Assembly (NCBI RefSeq): GCF_020686945.1 | Contig: NZ_JAJEPR010000004.1 | Span: forward strand, 1 to 64,000 | Length of the DNA: 64,000 nucleotides | Source of the DNA: Limivivens faecihominis | Lineage (GTDB): Bacteria > Bacillota > Clostridia > Lachnospirales > Lachnospiraceae | Direction: 5' to 3' | Notes under the pieces: model-generated | Told to the model about the DNA's origin: nothing | Seen by the model: the letters and a program-made list of their open reading frames with translations, nothing else | The model's database searches: none | Made by a program: the position numbers and the translations under genes | In this document: positions 26,076 to 34,471 of the stretch, piece after piece | Numbering within the stretch: position 1 is the stretch's first letter | Layout of the letters: each line of letters opens with the position of its first letter

Positions 26076-28724
26076 ATGAGTGAAAAAATAGTTCTGATAG
26101 ACGGACACAGTATTTTAAACCGTGCTTTTTATGGAATTCCGGAGCTTACGAACTCCGAGGGGCTTCATACGAACGCAGTTTATGGTTTTTTGAACATTCT
26201 CTTTAAGATTCTGGACGAAGAGAAGGCCCAGTATCTGGCAGTGGCTTTCGACTTGAAAGCTCCGACGTTCCGGCATAAAATGTATGCGGAATACAAGGGC
26301 ACGAGAAAGGCCATGCCGGAAGAGCTTCGGGAACAGGTGCCGCTCATGAAAGAAGTGCTTTCGGCCATGGGCGTGCCCCTTTTGATGAAGGAGGGTTACG
26401 AGGCTGACGACCTTCTGGGAACGATCGCGGGCCAGGCGGAGCGGGCCGGCCTTGAAGTTTCCATTGTTTCCGGAGACCGGGACCTCCTTCAGCTGGCCAC
26501 AGACAAGGTGCAGATCCGCATTCCCAAGACCAAACGGACGGGAACCGAGATCGAGAACTATTATGCGGCGGATGTGAAAGAGAAATATCTGGTGACGCCA
26601 ACGGAATTTGTGGATGTGAAGGCCCTTATGGGCGATGCCTCCGACAATATCCCCGGCATTCCCGGAGTCGGAGAGAAGACTGCCACAAAGATCATCTCGG
26701 AGTTCGGTTCCATCGAGAATGCCCATGATCATCTGGAGGAAATCAAGCCCAACAAGGCAAAGCTTTCCCTGGAGGAGCATTACGATCTGGCGGTTCTCTC
26801 CAAGACGCTGGCAAAGATCAATACGGAGAGTCCCGTCACGCTGGATCTCCAGGCGGCGAAGCTTACTGATCTTTATACGCCGGAGGCTTTCACATGGATG
26901 AAAAAGCTGGAGTTTAAGAATCTCCTGAGCCGTTTCCATGTGGAAGCGCCGAAGGATGAAGCGGCCGACCATTTTGAGCTGGCAGACACCAGGGAAAAGG
27001 CGGAAAAATTCCTGGAAAAGGCGGCGAAAGCAGAGAGCTTTGGCTTTGCCTGGATCGAGGAAAAGGATAAGATTTACGGTCTGTCCCTCTCTCTCGGTGA
27101 TGAGGGAACGGCTTTTCTTCTGGCGGAGGGAAGCTTTGACGAAAATGGCCTGGCGCTTGATTTCCTGAGAGATCATCTGGAAGAACTGCTGGTCTACGGA
27201 AAAACAGCCGCTGTGCTGGATCTCAAGTCCCAGTTGGATCTTTTCACGGTTCCTGACCGGGAGAAACTGTTCGATCTCTCTATCGGAGCCTATCTCGTGA
27301 ATCCGCTGAAGGACCATTATCCCTACGAGGATATCGCGAAGGAATATCTGGATCAGCTGATTCCCGGCAGAGCGGAACTTTTTGGGAAAGATCCCCTGGA
27401 AAAGGCAAAAGAAAACGGAGAGGTGTTTGCAAAATGGGCCTGCTATCAGGCTTATGTGGCGGCAGCGGCTCTGGAACCAGTTCTCGCGAAGCTGAGAGAA
27501 ATGGAGATGGAGCACCTCTTCCGTGATATCGAGATGCCCCTGGTCTACACCCTCCGGGATATGGAGCGGGCGGGAATCTCCGTAGAGGCGGAGGCCCTGA
27601 AAACCTACGGCGACCAGCTGGCTGGCCGGATCCGTGAGCTGGAGACCGCGATCTATGAACAGGCCGGAGAGACCTTCAATATCAATTCGCCCAAGCAGCT
27701 GGGCGTGATTCTTTTTGAAAAAATGCAGCTTCCCGGCGGCAAGAAGACGAAGACCGGCTATTCCACAGCGGCAGATGTGCTGGAAAAGCTGGCTCCGGAG
27801 CATCCGATCGTGGCTTCCATCCTGGAATACCGGACACTGGCAAAGCTTAAATCCACTTATGCGGATGGTCTGGCAGGTTTTATCGGACCGGACGGCAGAA
27901 TCCACAGCACCTTCAATCAGACGATCACAGCCACAGGCCGGATCAGCAGTACCGAGCCGAACCTTCAGAATATTCCGGTTCGGATGGAACTTGGCCGGCT
28001 GATCCGGAAAGTTTTTGTGCCGAAGCCTGGCTGTGTCTTCGTGGATGCGGACTATTCCCAGATCGAGCTTCGTGTGCTGGCACATCTTTCCAGAGATGAA
28101 CGGCTGATCCAGGCCTACCGGGATGCGGAGGACATCCATCGGATTACGGCCTCCCAGGTATTCCACATCCCCTTTGACGAGGTGACGCCTCTTCAGAGAC
28201 GAAATGCCAAGGCCGTGAACTTCGGCATTGTCTACGGCATCAGTTCCTTTGGTTTAAGCCAGGATCTCAGCATCAGCCGGAAGGAGGCCTCCGAATATAT
28301 TGAAAAATATTTTGAGACCTATCCGGGGATCAAGAGCTTCCTGGACGGACTCGTGGAAAATGCGAAAAAGAATGGTTATGTGACGACTCTGTACGGAAGA
28401 CGCCGTCCGATGCCGGAACTCAAATCTTCCAATTTCATGCAGCGGTCTTTTGGAGAGCGGGTGGCTATGAATGCGCCGATCCAGGGAACCGCGGCGGACA
28501 TCATCAAAATTGCGATGATTCATGTCAGCGAGCGGCTGAAAAAAGAACAGCTGAAATCCAGGTTGATCCTCCAGGTTCACGATGAGCTTCTCATCGAGGC
28601 CGAGGAGAGCGAGCTGGAACAGGTAAAAACGATCCTCCGGGAGGAGATGCAGGGAGCCGCAGAGCTTTCTGTCCGGCTGGAGATTGATATGCATACAGGA
28701 AAGAACTGGTACGAAGCCAAGTAG
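26076..28724 (+). CDS. polA: DNA polymerase I, proofreading site apparently lost
   Basis: This 882-residue repair and Okazaki-maturation polymerase has a 5'-3' exonuclease (about 1-290: VDVKALMGDASDNIPGIPGVGEKTA), a middle domain (about 300-470) and a family A polymerase domain. Motif A is VDADYSQIELR (656-666), the O-helix segment is RRNAKAVNFGIVYG, and motif C is VHDE (834-837). The proofreading motif, normally FDTET, reads FAWIEEKD near residue 325, so the catalytic Asp pair is missing, as in Bacillus enzymes. It lies in a run with coaE 12 bp downstream. Confidence 0.97.
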   Translation: MSEKIVLIDGHSILNRAFYGIPELTNSEGLHTNAVYGFLNILFKILDEEKAQYLAVAFDLKAPTFRHKMYAEYKGTRKAMPEELREQVPLMKEVLSAMGVPLLMKEGYEADDLLGTIAGQAERAGLEVSIVSGDRDLLQLATDKVQIRIPKTKRTGTEIENYYAADVKEKYLVTPTEFVDVKALMGDASDNIPGIPGVGEKTATKIISEFGSIENAHDHLEEIKPNKAKLSLEEHYDLAVLSKTLAKINTESPVTLDLQAAKLTDLYTPEAFTWMKKLEFKNLLSRFHVEAPKDEAADHFELADTREKAEKFLEKAAKAESFGFAWIEEKDKIYGLSLSLGDEGTAFLLAEGSFDENGLALDFLRDHLEELLVYGKTAAVLDLKSQLDLFTVPDREKLFDLSIGAYLVNPLKDHYPYEDIAKEYLDQLIPGRAELFGKDPLEKAKENGEVFAKWACYQAYVAAAALEPVLAKLREMEMEHLFRDIEMPLVYTLRDMERAGISVEAEALKTYGDQLAGRIRELETAIYEQAGETFNINSPKQLGVILFEKMQLPGGKKTKTGYSTAADVLEKLAPEHPIVASILEYRTLAKLKSTYADGLAGFIGPDGRIHSTFNQTITATGRISSTEPNLQNIPVRMELGRLIRKVFVPKPGCVFVDADYSQIELRVLAHLSRDERLIQAYRDAEDIHRITASQVFHIPFDEVTPLQRRNAKAVNFGIVYGISSFGLSQDLSISRKEASEYIEKYFETYPGIKSFLDGLVENAKKNGYVTTLYGRRRPMPELKSSNFMQRSFGERVAMNAPIQGTAADIIKIAMIHVSERLKKEQLKSRLILQVHDELLIEAEESELEQVKTILREEMQGAAELSVRLEIDMHTGKNWYEAK

Positions 28725-28736
28725 GAGAGGATATAG

Positions 28737-29342
28737 ATGAAAGTACTGGGAATTACCGGAGGCGTGGGGGCCGGAAAGAGCACGATCCTGGATTATCTCA
28801 ACCGGAGATACCACGCCCGGATCATTGAGGCGGACAAGGTTGGCCATTTTCTTATGGAGCCCGGCCAGAAGGTCTATTATCATATCGTGGAGACCTTCGG
28901 GAGCGGGATCTTAAGAGGGGATCAGAGCATTGACCGTCAGAAACTGGGAAAACTCGTTTTTGACGATCAGGAAAAGCTCGTGAAGCTCAACAGCCTGGTC
29001 CATCCGGCAGTAAAAGAATACATTGCGTCGGAGATTGAAAAGGAGAGAAAGGAAGGAAAGGTTCCTTTCGTGGCGGTGGAAGCCGCCCTTCTCATCGAAG
29101 ACCATTACGATACGATCTGTGATGAGCTCTGGTACGTTTACGCGGATGAGGATGCGCGTCGAAGACGTCTGGCCGCCTCCCGTGGATACACCAGCGCAAA
29201 ATCGGATTCCATCATGAAAAATCAGCTTCCGGACGAGATTTTTCGGGAGTCTTGTCAATTTGTAATTGACAATAGCAGTGAAATTGTGCAGAATACATAT
29301 GAACAAATTGATAGAGGACTGAAAGAACATGGAATTTTGTAG
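28737..29342 (+). CDS. coaE: dephospho-CoA kinase
   Basis: This 201-residue P-loop kinase phosphorylates dephospho-CoA, the final step of coenzyme A synthesis. The Walker A is GGVGAGKS (8-15). The lid and substrate regions EADKVGHFLMEPGQKVY and NSLVHPAVKEYI are typical. It follows polA by 12 bp and overlaps the next gene by 14 bp, so polA-coaE and the metallo-beta-lactamase gene are probably co-transcribed. Length is normal. Confidence 0.94.
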   Translation: MKVLGITGGVGAGKSTILDYLNRRYHARIIEADKVGHFLMEPGQKVYYHIVETFGSGILRGDQSIDRQKLGKLVFDDQEKLVKLNSLVHPAVKEYIASEIEKERKEGKVPFVAVEAALLIEDHYDTICDELWYVYADEDARRRRLAASRGYTSAKSDSIMKNQLPDEIFRESCQFVIDNSSEIVQNTYEQIDRGLKEHGIL

Positions 29343-30126
29343 TATTGCCAGTGGAAGCACCGGCAACTGTATTTACATAGGCAGCAACTCTTCCTCCGTC
29401 CTGGTGGACGCGGGGATCAGCGGCAAAAAGGTGGAAGAAGGACTCAACAGTTTTGACCACACGGCGAAGGATCTGAAGGGGATTCTCGTGACCCATGAAC
29501 ATTCCGACCACATCAAAGGGCTCGGGGTTCTGGCGAGAAAGCACCATCTTCCCATCTATGCGACGCCCGGAACCATGGAAGCGATCCGGAGCACCAGCAC
29601 ACTTGGAAAACTGGACCCTGAGCTTCTTCATGAGATCCATGCGGACGAACATTTTCAGATCGGGGATCTGGATATTTTACCCTTCCGTATCTCTCATGAT
29701 GCGGCGGAGCCCGTGGCTTACCGGGTGGCCCACGAGGAGCATACGGTGGCTGTGTGTACGGACCTGGGTTATTATGACGATTATATCATCGAGCACCTGA
29801 AAGGACTTAATGCAGTCCTTCTGGAATCGAATCACGATATCAACATGCTTCAGGTAGGGAGTTATCCCTATTACCTGAAACAGAGAATCCTGGGGGACAG
29901 AGGTCATCTTTCCAACGAAAATGCGGGAAAGCTTCTCTCCGAGATCCTCAATGACGATATGAACACGGTGATGCTTGGCCATCTGAGTAAGGAAAACAAT
30001 TACGAGGAGCTGGCTTATGAGACGGTCTGCGCCGAGATCACCATGGGAGAGAGTCCTTACCGCGCTTCGGATTTTCCGATCTGTGTGGCAAAAAGGGACC
30101 TTCCGTCAGCTGCAGTGAGACTGTAG
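29329..30126 (+). CDS. WalJ/YycJ-like MBL-fold metallohydrolase
   Basis: This 265-residue cytoplasmic protein has the metallo-beta-lactamase signature THEHSDH (55-61) and later metal ligands in FRISHDAAEPVAYRV, CTDLGYYD, LLESNHDINML and MLGHLSKENN. The MEFCSIASGSTGNCIYI opening is characteristic of the YycJ/WalJ subgroup, implicated in nuclease-type cell-wall and DNA mismatch-repair-related roles in Bacillus. Here it is not next to walKR but overlaps coaE. The precise reaction is uncertain; a 5'-exonuclease activity is known for relatives. Confidence 0.88.
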   Translation: MEFCSIASGSTGNCIYIGSNSSSVLVDAGISGKKVEEGLNSFDHTAKDLKGILVTHEHSDHIKGLGVLARKHHLPIYATPGTMEAIRSTSTLGKLDPELLHEIHADEHFQIGDLDILPFRISHDAAEPVAYRVAHEEHTVAVCTDLGYYDDYIIEHLKGLNAVLLESNHDINMLQVGSYPYYLKQRILGDRGHLSNENAGKLLSEILNDDMNTVMLGHLSKENNYEELAYETVCAEITMGESPYRASDFPICVAKRDLPSAAVRL

Positions 30127-30208
30127 AGAGGCACAACGAGGGATATTGCGGCGGACACTTTTTTCTGCCCGTCTGATTATCATAATTAAAACAAAGGAGA
30201 GTTAAGTC

Positions 30209-30481
30209 ATGAAAAAAACAATCATTACGGTAGTAGGAAAAGATACCGTCGGTATCATCGCAAAGGTCTGCACCTATCTTGCAGAGAACAACGTGAACAT
30301 TCTGGATATTTCCCAGACCATCGTTCAGGGCTTCTTTAACATGATGATGGTGACAGATGCCAACAACAGCCAGAAAGATATCGCAGAGCTGGCTGACGGC
30401 CTGGAGAAGCTCGGAGATTCCATCGGTGTAAGCATTCGCTGCCAGCACGAGGATATCTTCAACAAAATGCACAGGATCTAA
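30209..30481 (+). CDS. ACT domain protein, UPF0237 family
   Basis: This 90-residue protein is a single ACT-type regulatory domain: KKTIITVVGKDTVGIIAKVCTYLAENNVNILDISQTIVQGFFNMMMVTD. ACT domains usually bind amino acids and control enzymes or transcription. It is paired with the UPF0210 gene 27 bp downstream, a conserved two-gene arrangement in Firmicutes. The ribosome site AAAGGAGAG is strong. The partner and ligand are not established, so a role as amino-acid sensor for the UPF0210 protein is inference from pairing. Confidence 0.9.
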   Translation: MKKTIITVVGKDTVGIIAKVCTYLAENNVNILDISQTIVQGFFNMMMVTDANNSQKDIAELADGLEKLGDSIGVSIRCQHEDIFNKMHRI

Positions 30482-30508
30482 GAGGACGGATAAAGGGGAA
30501 AAACGACT

Positions 30509-31873
30509 ATGATTAACATGTTTGAAGTAAACGAGACAAATAAGATGATCACCCAGGAGAATCTGGATGTCCGTACGATCACCATGGGAATCAGTCTTCT
30601 GGACTGCATATCCGATGATCTGGAAAAACTGAATCAGAATATCTACGACAAGATCCTCCGTCTGGCTCATGATCTGGTGCCGACAGGCGAGGCCATCGAG
30701 CGGGAATACGGGATTCCCATCGTAAATAAAAGAATCTCTGTGACTCCGATCGCTCTGGTAGGCGGAAATGCCTGCAAGAAACCGGGGGATTTCGTGACCA
30801 TCGCGAAGACTCTGGACAAGGCTGCCCACGAGGTTGGCGTCAACTTCATCGGCGGTTATTCTGCCCTGGTATCCAAGGGAATGACAAAGAATGATGAGAA
30901 CCTGATCCGTTCCATTCCGGAAGCTCTGGCTACCACCGAGCGTATCTGCAGCTCTGTCAATGTAGGTTCCACTAAATGCGGCATCAACATGGATGCTGTC
31001 CGCCTCATGGGCGATATCGTAAAAGAGACCGCAGAGCTCACGAAAGACCAGGATTCCCTGGGCTGTGCAAAACTCGTCGTTCTCTGCAACGCTCCGGATG
31101 ACAACCCCTTCATGGCAGGCGCTTTCCATGGCGTGACCGAGGCAGATGCCATCATCAACGTAGGTGTCAGCGGTCCTGGCGTTGTAAAACAGGCCCTTAC
31201 TGAGGTTCGCGGAAAGAACTTCGAGATCCTCTGCGAGACCATCAAGAAGACTGCTTTCAAAGTTACCCGTGTAGGACAACTGGTAGCTCAGGAAGCCAGC
31301 CGCCGTCTGGGCGTTCCTTTCGGTATCATCGACCTTTCCCTGGCTCCGACCCCGGCTGTGGGTGACAGCGTAGCTGAGATTCTCTGCGAGATCGGCGTGG
31401 AATATCCGGGCGCTCCGGGAACCACCGCTGCTCTGGCTCTTCTGAACGACCAGGTGAAAAAAGGCGGCGTTATGGCTTCCTCCTATGTGGGCGGTTTAAG
31501 CGGCGCATTCATTCCGGTCAGCGAGGATAAGGGAATGATTGACGCGGTAACAGCAGGCGCTCTTACGATCGAGAAACTGGAAGCTATGACCTGTGTCTGC
31601 TCCGTAGGTCTCGATATGATCGCTGTTCCGGGCGATACCTCCGCAGCCTCCATCGCAGGCGTAATCGCCGACGAGATGGCCATCGGTATGGTAAACCAGA
31701 AGACAACGGCTGTCCGCCTGATTCCGGTTATCGGAAAGAAAGTGGGAGACAATGTAGAGTTTGGCGGCCTTCTGGGCTACGCTCCGGTCATGCCGGTCAA
31801 CCGCTTCAACTGCGAGAACTTTGTGGACAGAGGAGGAAGAATCCCCGCTCCGATCCACAGCTTCAAGAACTAA
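30509..31873 (+). CDS. UPF0210 / DUF711 (PFL-like) protein
   Basis: This 454-residue protein matches the UPF0210/DUF711 family, distantly related in fold to pyruvate formate-lyase-type enzymes and of unknown activity. Conserved stretches include TPIALVGGNACKKPGDFVTIAKTLDKAA, GFSALV-like IGGYSALVSKG, GVSGPGVVKQAL, FGIIDLSLAPTPAVGDSVAEILCEIGVE and VPGDTSAASIAGVIADEMAIGMVNQKTTAVRLIPV. It forms a pair with the ACT-domain gene. Its stop codon overlaps the convergent tmcAL stop in the tetranucleotide CTAA, with no terminator between. I do not infer a reaction. Confidence 0.92.
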   Translation: MINMFEVNETNKMITQENLDVRTITMGISLLDCISDDLEKLNQNIYDKILRLAHDLVPTGEAIEREYGIPIVNKRISVTPIALVGGNACKKPGDFVTIAKTLDKAAHEVGVNFIGGYSALVSKGMTKNDENLIRSIPEALATTERICSSVNVGSTKCGINMDAVRLMGDIVKETAELTKDQDSLGCAKLVVLCNAPDDNPFMAGAFHGVTEADAIINVGVSGPGVVKQALTEVRGKNFEILCETIKKTAFKVTRVGQLVAQEASRRLGVPFGIIDLSLAPTPAVGDSVAEILCEIGVEYPGAPGTTAALALLNDQVKKGGVMASSYVGGLSGAFIPVSEDKGMIDAVTAGALTIEKLEAMTCVCSVGLDMIAVPGDTSAASIAGVIADEMAIGMVNQKTTAVRLIPVIGKKVGDNVEFGGLLGYAPVMPVNRFNCENFVDRGGRIPAPIHSFKN

Positions 31874-33144
31874 AGAATGATAAGTTGTCTGGAAAGTTCG
31901 TTGTAGGACTCCCCGAGATGATAGAAAGAAGAGATCCGGATTTCTTCGGAAAGTTCCGGATGGCCGGCTGCCTTGGTGACGAGAGGCAGCCGGCTTTTTT
32001 TCTTGATTTCCGAGAGAAGATCGGAAGCCTCCCGGCGAAAGCCCAGGACCCGGAGTTCTTTGGGAAGCCGTGCCATCTCCTGACGGATATCGAGGAAAAT
32101 ATGGAGCAGGGCTCTTGAAACCCGGCTTCTGGTGTACTGTCGGGTACGGACGAGGTCCACAAAGGCATCCCAGCCGGTAAAATCCTGCCGAAGAGAATAA
32201 ATTCGCCGGGAAAGCTCCTCGGAGACGTCCAGATAGGCGGCAAATTCGAGGGAATCTTTCGCCTGCATAAGCCGGTAGTGAAGGGGCAGGGCAAAATCCT
32301 CCGCCCGGACAAAGTGAGCCGCAAGAAGCGTATCTTGCAAAAGCGCGAAGGAGGAGGGCGGCAGCTCATCTGCGAGATTTGCCATCAGGCTCTGCCAGCC
32401 GCCGGGCTGGTCCGGAGACTTTTGCAGCAGTTCTTCCAGGGCGTACAGTTTCCGCCGGATCTCGCTGGCGGAGGCGAAACGCAGGGATGAAGTTTCCAGA
32501 GCAGGGGCAGCGCTGCTGGAGACAGATTCCGAACTGTCCGCACCCTGCGGCACCTGCCCGGAGTCATTGCCGTGATAATTCCCGAGCCGCGGGATCGTTA
32601 CTGCCTTGATGGAGCTCTTTCTTCGCTTTAATGCTTTCAGATACTCGATGGCAAGGATATTGTTGGGGGCGGAGAGAAGTTCCCTTTCGGGGAAAAAGGC
32701 GGAGAGGGCGGTTTCTCTCGCCTCCGGAAAATTTTTCCCTCTTTTTAATTCTTCCCGGAGAAACTGCCGGTATTCTTCCGGCTCCTCAAGAAGGAGAGCC
32801 GCCGCTTTTTCAAGGGGAGCAAGTTTTCCGAGCTCACTTCCGAAGCAGAGGGCGTCCACCACACCAGAGGCATCCAGAAGCTCCACAGCCCCCTCAGCGA
32901 AATATTCCGCGCTTCCGGTGGCGGCAGCAGCGGGAAGTTCCAGGACGAGATCGGCTCCGTTTTTGAGAGCCATTTCCGCCCGGGCGTATTTATCTACGAT
33001 GGCCGGTTCTCCGCGCTGCATGAAATTTCCACCCATGACCACGAGAATCCGGTCGGCTCCGGTGAGCTCCCGGGCTCTGGCGAGGTGATAGGCGTGGCCC
33101 TGGTGGAAGGGATTGTATTCGGCGATGATACCGGTGACTTTCAT
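31870..33144 (-). CDS. tmcAL: tRNA(Met) cytidine acetate ligase
   Basis: This 424-residue enzyme of the TmcAL (YlbM) family uses ATP and acetate to form N4-acetylcytidine at the wobble base of elongator tRNA-Met. The nucleotidyltransferase-like HIGH-type motif is NPFHQGH, followed by MGGNFMQRGEPAIVDKYARAEMAL, ELPAAAATGSAEYFAEGAVELL and a mid-protein SASEIRRKL. The start at 33144 follows AGGAGG; the longer frame from 33252 lacks one. It is convergent with UPF0210 and divergent from pta. A role beside acetate metabolism genes may be only coincidental. Confidence 0.93.
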   Translation of the reverse strand: MKVTGIIAEYNPFHQGHAYHLARARELTGADRILVVMGGNFMQRGEPAIVDKYARAEMALKNGADLVLELPAAAATGSAEYFAEGAVELLDASGVVDALCFGSELGKLAPLEKAAALLLEEPEEYRQFLREELKRGKNFPEARETALSAFFPERELLSAPNNILAIEYLKALKRRKSSIKAVTIPRLGNYHGNDSGQVPQGADSSESVSSSAAPALETSSLRFASASEIRRKLYALEELLQKSPDQPGGWQSLMANLADELPPSSFALLQDTLLAAHFVRAEDFALPLHYRLMQAKDSLEFAAYLDVSEELSRRIYSLRQDFTGWDAFVDLVRTRQYTRSRVSRALLHIFLDIRQEMARLPKELRVLGFRREASDLLSEIKKKSRLPLVTKAAGHPELSEEIRISSFYHLGESYNELSRQLIIL

Positions 33145-33177
33145 AAGCTGCTCCTCCTGATAAAAAATTCTTATCTC

Positions 33178-33206
33178 AGTATAACCGTTTTGGGAAAATC
33201 TGTACA
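33178..33206 (-). promoter_or_regulatory. possible promoter of tmcAL
   Basis: On the minus strand TGTACA (33206-33201) and TATACT (33183-33178) are 17 bp apart, about 35 bp before the start codon. Confidence 0.5.
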
Positions 33207-33270
33207 TGGGAAAATAGGCGAAAAAGAACTTTCCTCCGATAAATGTATACAAAAAGATACATATTTACAG

Positions 33271-33299
33271 TTGAAAATAGGGGAATCTAGCGATATAAT
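33271..33299 (+). promoter_or_regulatory. promoter of pta
   Basis: TTGAAA (33271-33276) and a perfect TATAAT (33294-33299) are 17 bp apart. An inverted repeat, ATGTAT (33243-33248) and ATACAT (33257-33262), lies just upstream and could bind a regulator. Confidence 0.8.
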
Positions 33300-33359
33300 A
33301 AACTTGATATGTGGCTGGAAAAGAAAGCCTTTTATTATTTACGAAAGGAGTCAAGAATC

Positions 33360-34355
33360 ATGGGATTTATTGACGTAATCAAAGAAAGAGCAAAAGCAAA
33401 TAAGAAAACCATCGTTCTGCCGGAGACCGAGGACCGCAGAACCTATGAAGCTGCTGCACAGATCCTGAAAGAAGGAATCGCAAACATCGTGCTGGTCGGC
33501 AGCGAGGAAGCAGTAAAGAAAGGCAGCGAAGGACTGGATATCAGCGGTGCAGTTGTCGTTGATCCGGCTACCTCTGATAAGACCCAGGGATACATCGACA
33601 AGCTCGTTGAGCTGAGACAGAAAAAGGGCATGACCCCGGAGCAGGCAAAAGAGATCCTTCTCAACCAGTACCTGTACTACGGTGTTATGATGGTAAAAAT
33701 GGGAGACGCTGACGGAATGGTTTCCGGTGCCTGCCATTCTACTGCAGATACCTTACGTCCCTGCCTGCAGATTCTGAAGACCAAACCGGGCACCAAACTG
33801 GTATCCGCTTTCTTCCTGATGGTTGTTCCGAACTGTGAGTACGGCGCAAACGGAACCTTCATCTTCGCAGATTCCGGTCTGAACCAGAACCCGAATCCGG
33901 AAGAGCTGGCAGCTATCGCAGGTTCTTCTGCCGAGTCCTTCAAACTCCTTGTTCAGGAGGAGCCGGTTGTCGCAATGCTGAGCCACTCCACCAAGGGTTC
34001 CGCAAAACATGCAGATGTAGACAAAGTTGTAGAAGCTACCAGGATTGCAAAAGAGTCTTATCCGGACCTCAAACTGGACGGCGAGTTCCAGCTTGACGCG
34101 GCAATCGTTCCGAGCGTAGGCGCAAGCAAGGCTCCGGGCAGCTCCGTAGCAGGTAAAGCCAACGTCCTGATCTTCCCGGATCTGGATGCTGGAAACATCG
34201 GTTACAAACTGACCCAGAGACTGGCAAAGGCAGAGGCTTATGGCCCTGTTACCCAGGGTATCGCAAAACCGGTCAACGATCTGTCCCGTGGATGCTCCGC
34301 TGAGGATATCGTAGGCGTTGTTGCCATCACCGCTGTACAGTGCCAGGCTGAGTAA
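33360..34355 (+). CDS. pta: phosphate acetyltransferase
   Basis: This 331-residue enzyme converts acetyl-CoA and phosphate to acetyl phosphate. Recognisable segments are KTIVLPETEDRRTYEAA, GMVSGACHSTADTLRPCLQILKT, SAFFLMVVPN, MLSHSTKGSAKHADVDKV and GSSVAGKANVLIFPDLDAGNIGYKLTQRLA. It is the short single-domain Pta common in Clostridia. The start at 33360 follows AAAGGAG. ackA follows after 116 bp containing two hairpins, and together they make acetate with ATP gain. Confidence 0.96.
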   Translation: MGFIDVIKERAKANKKTIVLPETEDRRTYEAAAQILKEGIANIVLVGSEEAVKKGSEGLDISGAVVVDPATSDKTQGYIDKLVELRQKKGMTPEQAKEILLNQYLYYGVMMVKMGDADGMVSGACHSTADTLRPCLQILKTKPGTKLVSAFFLMVVPNCEYGANGTFIFADSGLNQNPNPEELAAIAGSSAESFKLLVQEEPVVAMLSHSTKGSAKHADVDKVVEATRIAKESYPDLKLDGEFQLDAAIVPSVGASKAPGSSVAGKANVLIFPDLDAGNIGYKLTQRLAKAEAYGPVTQGIAKPVNDLSRGCSAEDIVGVVAITAVQCQAE

Positions 34356-34377
34356 ACCAGGTTTTTGGTAAGACACA

Positions 34378-34444
34378 GCTGCTGTCTGCGGAAAGACGGC
34401 AGCGGTCAGTATAGAAGAGAGTGCGTCAGATAAACGGCGCACTC
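34378..34444 (+). promoter_or_regulatory. two hairpins in the pta-ackA gap
   Basis: Hairpin 1 pairs GCTGCTGTCT (34378-34387) with AGACGGCAGC (34394-34403), with one G-U pair. Hairpin 2 pairs GAGTGCG (34419-34425) with CGCACTC (34438-34444). Neither has a U-tract, so RNA stability or processing is more likely than termination. Confidence 0.5.
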
Positions 34445-34471
34445 CCTTGTGTTCATATGGAGGATAAAAAG

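Noticed and set aside
26115..28166. 683-codon antisense frame over polA
   Set aside because: A shadow of polA codon use; no motif and wrong strand for the operon.
34419..34450. Terminator between pta and ackA
   Set aside because: The stem lacks a following U-tract and the genes form a known functional pair.
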